From IMG/VR virus record IMGVR_UViG_3300024511_000004, positions 1-24,137 of that record: DNA of 24,137 nucleotides; one strand, written 5' to 3'. Positions 1 through 5,112 of this stretch are shown here, piece after piece. The notes below the pieces were generated by a model. It ran no database searches. It was not told the DNA's origin and was given only the letters and a program-made list of their open reading frames with translations. The DNA is from a virus. Numbering within the stretch: the first letter of the stretch is position 1; every line of letters begins with the position of its first letter. A program made the translations under genes and the position numbers.

Positions 1-41
1 CCAGGCGGCTTGTTGGACGGCAGACAGGCCGCGCCTAGTGC

Positions 42-57
42 TGTTGGGTAGCCAACA
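42..57 (-). terminator. Weak hairpin downstream of the 64-366 gene
   Basis: Positions 42-47 (TGTTGG) and 52-57 (CCAACA) form a perfect 6-bp stem with a 4-base loop, just past the stop codon of the leftward gene at 64-366. No T-run follows on the minus strand, so it is at best a partial or factor-assisted terminator. A second stem, 72-77 GGGGCT with 86-91 AGCCCC, lies in the last codons of the same gene. Bases 1-41 show no other recognisable feature. Confidence 0.25.
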
Positions 58-63
58 AACGCG

Positions 64-366
64 CTAGCGCCGGGGCTTTGCGGCTAGCCCCTTGCGGAGC
101 TTCTGCCACTCCTCTGGCGTGCGCGGAATGTGCTCGAGGCCGGCCGCGTGCAGCGCCTGCCCCCACGCCCCGTCGATGCCCACGCGCAGCAAGCGTTCGA
201 CCACGTAAGTCAGGTCGATGGCGTCCACGTCGTCGCCGTTCAACTCCGCGCGCAGGCGCCACAGCTCGCGCACCGAATCCAGGCCAGCCCGCACGTCCTC
301 TGGCTGGCGCGTGGTGAGCAGCACCCGCTTTCGCGGCGGCGCCTTCCAATAGGTGTCGTCGGGCAT
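64..366 (-). CDS. Small protein of unknown function, divergent from the recombination operon
   Basis: This is a 100-residue soluble protein starting at ATG 366, with no family I can name. It is basic at both ends (PPRKR near residue 10; KLRKG and KPRR at the end). The middle (residues 45-75) looks helical, with a short run IDLTYVVERLLRVGIDGAW that could be a helix pair. It is the only leftward gene left of the early operon and is transcribed away from it across a 166-base region holding a dyad and direct repeats. Such a position is common for a regulator of the divergent operon, but no DNA-binding motif is clear enough to claim that. It could equally be an accessory gene. Coding status is supported by composition and by the clean divergent layout. 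Confidence 0.6.
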   Translation of the reverse strand: MPDDTYWKAPPRKRVLLTTRQPEDVRAGLDSVRELWRLRAELNGDDVDAIDLTYVVERLLRVGIDGAWGQALHAAGLEHIPRTPEEWQKLRKGLAAKPRR

Positions 367-435
367 GCGCGCACCGATACACCCAGCAACAGCACCCGGC
401 CACTGAACGCAATGTCAGTCCCTCATGCCATGACC

Positions 436-482
436 GTTGTGCGCGGCGTTGTGCGAGAAACTTGACAGCGTATAACGCCGCG
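436..482. repeat. Direct repeat and 9-bp dyad in the divergent intergenic region (operator candidate)
   Basis: GTTGTGCG occurs twice with a 12-base period (436-443 and 448-455). A perfect 9-bp inverted repeat, CGCGGCGTT (442-450) and AACGCCGCG (474-482), overlaps it, with arm centres 32 bases apart, about three helical turns. A TTGACA box (462-467) lies between the arms. Arms placed on the same DNA face around a promoter suggest a binding site for a dimeric or tetrameric regulator. The repeats are directly visible; the operator role is inference. Confidence 0.5.
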
Positions 483-488
483 TAAAAC
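462..488 (+). promoter_or_regulatory. Candidate early promoter for the recombination operon
   Basis: TTGACA at 462-467 is a perfect -35 consensus. The best -10 is TAAAAC at 483-488 with a 15-base spacer, or AAACAT at 485-490 with 17; both are only partial matches. The box sits 66 bases upstream of the first rightward start codon at 533, in the only substantial gap on that side. The rest of 367-532 shows no other signal I can support, and I see no convincing promoter for the leftward gene at 366. Confidence 0.4.
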
Positions 489-532
489 ATGCAGCGCACG
501 GCCGGCAGGCAGGCCGCAACCAAGGGGACGAC

Positions 533-790
533 ATGAGGACGAAAGAGCAAGAGGCGGCGCACCTGTTCGCGGTTCGGTTTCTGGCGCGGGCGGCGCAGTG
601 GGCTGGTCCCGTGGTGGCCAGGCAGAGCGGCCACGACTGGGGCACGCCGCCGCGCGGGATGCAGCTGTCGCAGGAACAGTGGGACGCATTGGTCGACGCC
701 GAGGTGGCGCCGTTCGTCGGCGGGCGCGTCTACGTCCAGGGCGACGCGCTCGTCCCTGAGTCCGTCGCATTGTCCGGAGGTGCCCGGTGA
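533..790 (+). CDS. Small protein of unknown function, first gene of the early operon
   Basis: This 85-residue protein starts at ATG 533, preceded by a purine-rich ribosome site (AAGGGGA at 522-528). I do not recognise the family. It has an amphipathic helical N-terminus (residues 1-30, EQEAAHLFAVRFLARAAQW) and an acidic QEQWDALVDAEVAPF stretch near residues 47-61, with no Cys, signal peptide or membrane segment. Its stop overlaps the GTG start of the RecT-like gene in GTGA (787-790), so the two are translationally coupled. Position alone suggests a role in early phage DNA metabolism or its regulation; no specific function can be given. Confidence 0.75.
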   Translation: MRTKEQEAAHLFAVRFLARAAQWAGPVVARQSGHDWGTPPRGMQLSQEQWDALVDAEVAPFVGGRVYVQGDALVPESVALSGGAR

Positions 791-1653
791 GCGCCATCGT
801 CAAAGCTGACCCGTACCTGCCGACCACGATGGCCGAGGCCGAGCAGCTCGCGCAGCGGCTGGCTCAGTCCGCGCTGCTGCCAGACGGATTGAGGGGAAAG
901 CCGGCGGACGTGCTGATTACGCTCATAACTGGGCACGAGCTGGGCCTGAGCCCCATGCAGTCCGTCAGGGGCTTGCACGTTGTCAAGGGTCGGGCCGTGA
1001 TGTCGGCTGACCTCGCCGTGGGTTTGGTGAAGCGCAACAGCGCCTGCCGGCACTTCCGGTTGGTGGCCAGCGACGACAAGGCCGCCACCTACGAGACGCT
1101 GCGCGAGGGCGAGCCCGAGCCCACGCGCATGACGTTTACCGTCGACCAGGCGCGGCAGGCCGGGCTGGTGGCCGACAACTGGAAGCGGTTTCCGGCGGCC
1201 ATGTTGCGCGCCCGCTGCAGCCTCGCGCTTGCGCGGGCCGTGTACCCGGACGTCCTGCAAGGCGTCTACGACCCGGACGAGGTGGGGGCGGGGCCGGCAG
1301 TCGCTGCGCCGCCAACGGTGGAGCCGCGGACGGTAGCGCCGCCGCCGCCTAAGACGCAGGCGCCGCCAGCGCCGCGCACGGTTGACGCCGAGGTCGTGCC
1401 GGCGCCAGCCGCCGAGGCGCGCGAGAGGCTGACGCAGTCTCTTGGATGGGCGCCCCAACAGACGGACTCGCACGACGAGCCGCCGGAACTGTCGGCGCAG
1501 GAGAAGGCCCTCATCCTCATCAGTGAGGCCGAGACGGACGCCGCCCTCGTCGCCCTGGCGCCGCGCATGACGGCCCTGGGCGTGGCTCGAGACGCCGAGG
1601 TCCGCGCCGCCTTCACCGCGCGCAAGCGGGCACTGGCTGGGAGGGCAGCGTGA
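787..1653 (+). CDS. RecT-like single-strand DNA annealing protein
   Basis: This 288-residue protein starts at GTG 787, with GGAGG at 776-780. Residues 1-165 carry hallmarks of RecT-family annealing proteins of phages: a helical LRGKPADVLITLITGHELGL segment, GLHVVKGRAVMSADL, a FTVDQARQAGL segment, and NWKRFPAAMLRARCSLALARAVYPDVLQG near residues 130-160. A Pro/Ala-rich linker (about 168-205) leads to a helical C-terminal part (about 230-288). RecT proteins coat resected DNA and anneal complementary strands during phage recombination or replication. The next gene encodes a PD-(D/E)XK nuclease in a GTGA overlap, the usual RecE/RecT-style pairing, which supports the call. The family match was made by eye, without a search. 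Confidence 0.8.
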   Translation: MSAIVKADPYLPTTMAEAEQLAQRLAQSALLPDGLRGKPADVLITLITGHELGLSPMQSVRGLHVVKGRAVMSADLAVGLVKRNSACRHFRLVASDDKAATYETLREGEPEPTRMTFTVDQARQAGLVADNWKRFPAAMLRARCSLALARAVYPDVLQGVYDPDEVGAGPAVAAPPTVEPRTVAPPPPKTQAPPAPRTVDAEVVPAPAAEARERLTQSLGWAPQQTDSHDEPPELSAQEKALILISEAETDAALVALAPRMTALGVARDAEVRAAFTARKRALAGRAA

Positions 1654-2807
1654 GAGGCCGACTGCCTACGGCCAGCGGGCTAACGCGGGCCATCCGCTGC
1701 CCTGGCTCAATGTCGCTGCCCCAGGTCCAGCGCGAGACGGGGCCGCACGCGGAGACGGGCCGGCAGGTCCACACGTTCCTCGAGACGGTGGCCACCGTGG
1801 GGCGGGACGCCGCGCTCGCGGGCTGCACGGACGAGCGCGCCGCCAGCATCTGCGCCGCCCTGGACCTTGAGGCCCTGCCGCTGGGCGACGGCACCACCTG
1901 GGCCTCGGAGGTGGCGTTCGCCTGGGACATCACCAGCGGCGCCGCCCGGGAGGTGGGGCGGAACCTGTCCCGCGGATATCCAATGCAGGACGGCGAGGCC
2001 TACGGGACCGCCGACCTCGTGGCCCTGTCGCCGGACGGGTCGGCCGTCTTTGTGGCGGACGTCAAGACGGGGCGCGGCTGGCTCCCGCCGCCGGCTGAGT
2101 CCGGGCAACTGCGCTTCCTGGCCTACGCCGCCTGCCTCGCCTACGGCGCGGAAAGCGCCGAGGTTGCACACCTTCACGTCCGCGAGGACGGCACCACCTG
2201 GACGCAGTGGGCCACGCTGGATGCGCTCGAGCTGGCCCTGGTGGGCGAGCAGCTGCGCGAGCTGTCCCGCACCGCCGAGGCTGGGACGGGCGCCATCGTG
2301 GAGGGGCCGTGGTGCCGTTACTGCCCCGCATTCAGCAGCTGCCCAGCCAAGGCCGCCCTGGCATGCGCCAGCGTGGAGGCCCCGGCAACGCTGACGCCTG
2401 AGACGGCAGCCGCGGCGTGGCTGCGCGTAAAGGCCGTGCGCGAGGTGCTGGATAGGGTAGAGGAAGCCGTCCGCGCCTATGCGCTCGAGGCCCCCGTCCC
2501 GCTGGGCAACGGCCTTGTCCTGGCCCCGGCCGAAACCAGCCGGGACGAGCTGGACGGCGCCGTCGTCCACGCCGTGCTGGGCAAGCTGTACGGCCCCGAC
2601 GTGGCGCATGCCGCGGTGGAGCTCGCGGCAAGCAAGAAAAGCGTGGACCGCGCCGTCCGCATGGTGGCCGAGGCCGCAAAGGCGCGCGGCGAAAAGGTGA
2701 CGCTCAAGGCCCTGTCCGCGCAGACGCTCGAGGCCGTGCGTCAGGCCGGCGGGCTGACGACACGGACGCGCGTGGACGTGCGAGAGCGCCGGGAGGTGGA
2801 GTCGTGA
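1650..2807 (+). CDS. PD-(D/E)XK exonuclease, RecE/Cas4-like, with probable Fe-S staple
   Basis: This 385-residue nuclease starts at GTG 1650 behind GGGAGGG. The core is visible: H41 and E45 in a QVHTFLE helix, D122 in GTADLV, then D137 and K139 in VFVADVKTGRG, followed by a Q153 helix (SGQLRFLAYA). That order is typical of RecB-family PD-(D/E)XK nucleases. C17 near the N-terminus plus C222, C225 and C231 (CX2CX5C) match the one-plus-three cysteine layout of the iron-sulfur staple in Cas4 and AddB nucleases. It probably resects dsDNA ends to make the substrate for the RecT-like partner. The C-terminal 150 residues are helical. It overlaps both neighbours by 4 bases, so it is translated from a coupled operon. 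Confidence 0.8.
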   Translation: MRGRLPTASGLTRAIRCPGSMSLPQVQRETGPHAETGRQVHTFLETVATVGRDAALAGCTDERAASICAALDLEALPLGDGTTWASEVAFAWDITSGAAREVGRNLSRGYPMQDGEAYGTADLVALSPDGSAVFVADVKTGRGWLPPPAESGQLRFLAYAACLAYGAESAEVAHLHVREDGTTWTQWATLDALELALVGEQLRELSRTAEAGTGAIVEGPWCRYCPAFSSCPAKAALACASVEAPATLTPETAAAAWLRVKAVREVLDRVEEAVRAYALEAPVPLGNGLVLAPAETSRDELDGAVVHAVLGKLYGPDVAHAAVELAASKKSVDRAVRMVAEAAKARGEKVTLKALSAQTLEAVRQAGGLTTRTRVDVRERREVES

Positions 2808-3004
2808 GGGACACGCCAGACGCCCTCGAGCGCCGCGCCGCCCAGCAGGAGGCCGCCGCACTGCGCGAAGCCGAGCGAGCCGCGAAGCTGAAACGCGCCC
2901 GCGTGCTGCTGTCCGAGGGCTTTTCCGCCGAGGCCGTCAGTCGCCGCCTGGGCGTGTCGCTGCGGGCGGTGCGGCGCCTACCGTGCGCCGCTCGCCAGGA
3001 GTAG
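2804..3004 (+). CDS. Small basic helix-turn-helix protein
   Basis: This 66-residue protein starts at GTG 2804, overlapping the nuclease stop by 4 bases, with GGAGGTGGAG upstream. Residues 1-36 are a charged Ala/Arg/Glu-rich helix likely to form a coiled coil. Residues 37-58 read as a helix-turn-helix (EGFSAEAVSRRLGVSLRAVRR), the form seen in resolvase or MarR-like recognition helices. It may be a small phage transcription regulator or a DNA-binding accessory of the recombination pair. The HTH is inferred from pattern only. Confidence 0.65.
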   Translation: MRDTPDALERRAAQQEAAALREAERAAKLKRARVLLSEGFSAEAVSRRLGVSLRAVRRLPCAARQE

Positions 3005-3015
3005 AGTGCGGCGCC

Positions 3016-3219
3016 GTGGACACGCAGGCCAGCGCAGCGTCAGTTAAAGCCGCCAAGCATGCCGGCGCACTGGCTATGCGCGAGCGCGCAGCGCGACTGT
3101 GCGAGACGCGGCTGGGCCAGAGCCGCCCCACAAACCAAGCTGCAGCGCTGCTGCTTGACGTGCTGCGGGCGGTCGCGGCTGAGATACGCCGCCTGCCGCC
3201 CGCAGAGGACGAGCCGTGA
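3016..3219 (+). CDS. Small alanine-rich helical protein of unknown function
   Basis: The reading frame is open from 2983, but GTG 3016 is preferred. It lies just after the previous stop (3004) and follows AGGAG at 2997-3001, though the 14-base spacing is long. From there the product has 67 residues, almost all helical, with no membrane segment or motif. Its stop overlaps the next start in GTGA (3216-3219). Operon position and coding composition support it as a gene; no function can be proposed. Confidence 0.6.
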   Translation: MDTQASAASVKAAKHAGALAMRERAARLCETRLGQSRPTNQAAALLLDVLRAVAAEIRRLPPAEDEP

Positions 3220-3437
3220 CAACCCTCGGCCACCTCTCCGCGCTGCTGCTGGCCGCTGACAGGGTAACGGCGTGCCTGCGCCGGCCCACAACAGCCACAC
3301 TGCGGATGCGCCTCCTAGCCATAGCCGATGACCCGGACGAGCTGGCCCGCCTGCTAGGGCACCTCGAGCGCCTCCAGCGGGCCGGCCTGGATGTGCGCGG
3401 GGCGCCCGTCGTCGTTTCTGCGGGCCGGCTTAACTAG
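3216..3437 (+). CDS. Small helical protein of unknown function, last gene of the early operon
   Basis: This 73-residue protein starts at GTG 3216, with GAGGACG just upstream. It is Leu/Ala/Arg-rich and predicted helical: a first amphipathic helix (about 3-22), then DDPDELARLLGHLERLQRAGLDV (about 38-60). I recognise no family. Its TAG stop is read from the same four bases, CTAG at 3434-3437, that carry the stop of the opposing late gene. Confidence 0.6.
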   Translation: MTTLGHLSALLLAADRVTACLRRPTTATLRMRLLAIADDPDELARLLGHLERLQRAGLDVRGAPVVVSAGRLN

Positions 3438-3742
3438 CGCGGCAGGCTGGCGCCGACGTAGACGCCAGCCACAAGCCCAGCCACCAGGGACAGCGCCGCC
3501 ACCACGGCCAGCGGGGCGGCCACGCCGCGCTGCTGCGCCTCTAGCTCGGCTACGCGGGACGTCAACGTCCGCTCTGCCAGCTGCAGCCGCGCCGCCTCCT
3601 CCGCGAGCCGCGCATACCCGGCCTCGTTCATCATGTAGCCGCCCTCGACGCGCCACATGCGGGGCGCATCCGCGGCCGGCGGCACCTCTGCAGCGGCAGA
3701 AACCGACACTAAGGCCGCCAGGACGGCCGCGCAGGCCCTCAC
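3434..3742 (-). CDS. Small envelope protein: signal peptide, coiled coil, C-terminal TM (spanin-like candidate)
   Basis: This 102-residue protein starts at ATG 3742, overlapping the previous gene by 4 bases (ATGA). Residues 1-18 form a signal peptide with an AAA cleavage site. Residues 40-72 are a heptad-like Ala/Leu/Glu-rich coiled coil, and residues 74-97 (GVAAPLAVVAALSLVAGLVAGVYVG) a C-terminal membrane anchor. It is the last gene of the lysis cassette, where spanins usually lie. Unimolecular spanins have a C-terminal TM, but also a lipobox cysteine after the signal peptide; here the only Cys is C4, inside the signal peptide. So it is either an unusual spanin or an inner-membrane lysis accessory. 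I am sure of the topology motifs, less of the function. Confidence 0.7.
   Translation of the reverse strand: MRACAAVLAALVSVSAAAEVPPAADAPRMWRVEGGYMMNEAGYARLAEEAARLQLAERTLTSRVAELEAQQRGVAAPLAVVAALSLVAGLVAGVYVGASLPR
3445..3470 (+). terminator. Candidate hairpin terminating the early operon
   Basis: GGCTGGCG (3445-3452) and CGCCAGCC (3463-3470) form a perfect 8-bp GC-rich stem with a 10-base loop, starting 7 bases after the stop of the last rightward gene. No T-tract follows, so it is not a canonical intrinsic terminator. It also encodes the last residues of the opposing gene, so the fold may be coincidental in GC-rich coding DNA. Confidence 0.3.
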
Positions 3743-4263
3743 GGCGCCGCGCCTGGTCCGTTGACGATGTCCATCGGAGAGGCCACGGGCGCCTCAACCG
3801 CAGGGGCTGGCGCCTTGGGCGCCGCCGCGAGCTTCTTCACCAGGGAAAACCCGCCCGCCGCGCTGACGGCGACGGAAAGCGCCTGCAGCACCAGCGCAAG
3901 GCCAAACGGGGCGCCGCCCACCAGCGCCGTGGCAATGGCGCCAGCCACGGATGTCACCAGCACCAGGGCCGCGCCGCCCCTGTCTGTCGCCACCCACGGC
4001 AGGCGGCCGGCGCCGAAGCGCCGGACGAGGTGGACGACGGCCACCACGCCCAGGGCCGCCACCAGCGCCCAATTCTTCGACGCCACGGCCTCGGCCAGCG
4101 AGGCCACAAGCCCGCCGACGTCCTCCGGGTTGGGGGCCTGCGCCTGCCCCAGCAACAGGACGGGCATGGACAGCGAGGCCGCCAGAGACAGCCGAAGGTG
4201 GCCAGTGGCAGCAGCGAGGAACGACGAGACAGAGGCAACAGCCGCGACGGTTATGGCGTTCAT
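3739..4263 (-). CDS. Multi-pass membrane protein, holin candidate
   Basis: The product has 174 residues. The frame is open further upstream, but ATG 4263 is chosen because it overlaps the endolysin stop in ATGA. Hydrophobic segments lie near residues 3-20, 24-40, 65-81, 98-115 and 119-140. The first two could instead be a long signal region ending in QAQA near residue 43. A Pro/Ala-rich cytoplasmic-type tail follows residue 145. A multi-TM protein directly after an endolysin gene fits a holin, which would open the inner membrane at lysis. No holin family signature is recognised, so the assignment rests on context and topology. Confidence 0.65.
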   Translation of the reverse strand: MNAITVAAVASVSSFLAAATGHLRLSLAASLSMPVLLLGQAQAPNPEDVGGLVASLAEAVASKNWALVAALGVVAVVHLVRRFGAGRLPWVATDRGGAALVLVTSVAGAIATALVGGAPFGLALVLQALSVAVSAAGGFSLVKKLAAAPKAPAPAVEAPVASPMDIVNGPGAAP

Positions 4264-4775
4264 TTGGTGGCGTCTTTCGCGGCGACCGCCTCCCATACGC
4301 GCCGCAGGTAGAGGTCAGGACTGCTGTACGGCTGGGAGATAGCGATGGCCCACAGAGGCTCGAGCTGCTTGCCGGTCACGTACCCGGGCCACTGGACATG
4401 GGGCGCGTCACGGAACTTGAAGTTCCCGCCCCACACCAGCCCGTGGCGCACCGCCACACGGCCGAGGACGTCATAGTCAGCGGCCTTCCATGACGGCTGC
4501 AGGCCTGTCCTCGAGGCGTCCGCGTCCCGCGCGAAGTCCACGGCGAGGCCGTACTGGTGGGAGCTCTGCCACGGCTTGCTCTGCGTCACGACATGCCCGG
4601 GGCGCGTGCGGCCCTGCTCGTACAACGCGAGCTGCTCTTGAGGTGTCCGCAGGCCGCAGATGGCCCAGTATTCCGCGCCCTCCTTGCGGCAGTCGGCCAG
4701 CACCAACAGAAGCCGCTCCACGAGCGGAGGGTAGAGCCAGGCCGTATTGCATCGCCGCAGCAACTCCGCAGCCAT
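4260..4775 (-). CDS. Endolysin, M15 peptidoglycan endopeptidase (VanY/T5 Lys-like)
   Basis: This 171-residue enzyme starts at ATG 4775 with no gap after the previous stop (TGA then ATG). The zinc site of M15 peptidases is present: H73 and D80 in SSHQYGLAVDF, and H126 in DAPHVQW, with D123 as the likely catalytic acid. The spacing (His-X6-Asp and Asp-X2-His) equals that of the T5 L-alanyl-D-glutamate endopeptidase (H66/D73 and D130/H133). An LRTPQEQLALYEQGRT segment upstream matches the family too. It should cleave peptide stems of the cell wall at lysis. No signal peptide is seen, so export would need the holin. Confidence 0.9.
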   Translation of the reverse strand: MAAELLRRCNTAWLYPPLVERLLLVLADCRKEGAEYWAICGLRTPQEQLALYEQGRTRPGHVVTQSKPWQSSHQYGLAVDFARDADASRTGLQPSWKAADYDVLGRVAVRHGLVWGGNFKFRDAPHVQWPGYVTGKQLEPLWAIAISQPYSSPDLYLRRVWEAVAAKDATK

Positions 4776-5045
4776 TCACCGACTCCGGAGCAGCAGCTGG
4801 TCCACCTTGGACTCGATGCGGTCTAGCCGGCCGTCCACCCGAGCCGCCGTCTCCTCCGCAATACGCAGGGCCGTGTTGGCCGTCGCGGTAGCCGCCGACA
4901 CCTGAGACGCTGCCGCCGTCTCTGCGCGCGAAACAATGCTGTTGCCGACGCTGATGGCGCCAAACACCAGCGCTGCGATGGCGCCAGACAGCCAGGCAAC
5001 GGCGGCGCGGTAGGTGACGAACGAGTCGAGGGGCGGGGGCTTCAC
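4776..5045 (-). CDS. Small one-TM coiled-coil protein of the lysis cassette
   Basis: GTG 5045 is preferred as the start. It gives 89 residues, has AAGGAC 8-9 bases upstream, and avoids overlap with the tail-tip gene that ends at 5113. Residues 14-38 form one membrane helix (AVAWLSGAIAALVFGAISVG). Residues 40-88 are an Ala-rich coiled coil ending in RLDRIESKVDQLLL. With the N-terminus inside, the coil would be periplasmic, as in Rz-type inner-membrane spanins. A pinholin or XhlA-like role is also possible. It is the first gene of the lysis block, directly before the endolysin, and follows a weak copy of the block-head motif. Confidence 0.7.
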   Translation of the reverse strand: MKPPPLDSFVTYRAAVAWLSGAIAALVFGAISVGNSIVSRAETAAASQVSAATATANTALRIAEETAARVDGRLDRIESKVDQLLLRSR

Positions 5046-5076
5046 TTGGAGCGTCCTTGCTTGGGTGGTTCTGCCT

Positions 5077-5096
5077 CCCAATTGGGGGCGCGCTAA
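5077..5096 (-). promoter_or_regulatory. Block-head motif, copy D (weak), upstream of the lysis cassette
   Basis: On the minus strand GCGCGCCCCCAATTGGG matches the core of copies B and C (CGCGCCCCCATTT); 13 of 18 aligned positions agree with copy C. It contains a 10-base palindrome, CCCAATTGGG (5077-5086). It lies in the 67-base gap between the tail-tip stop and the first lysis gene, about 31 bases before the GTG start, further away than in the other copies. Confidence 0.4.
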
Positions 5097-5112
5097 GAGG
5101 CACGGCCCTAAG

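Noticed and set aside
35-634. 199-codon minus-strand open frame across the divergent promoter region
   Set aside because: It covers the intergenic repeats and overlaps both neighbouring genes; the translation is low-complexity Arg/Ala.
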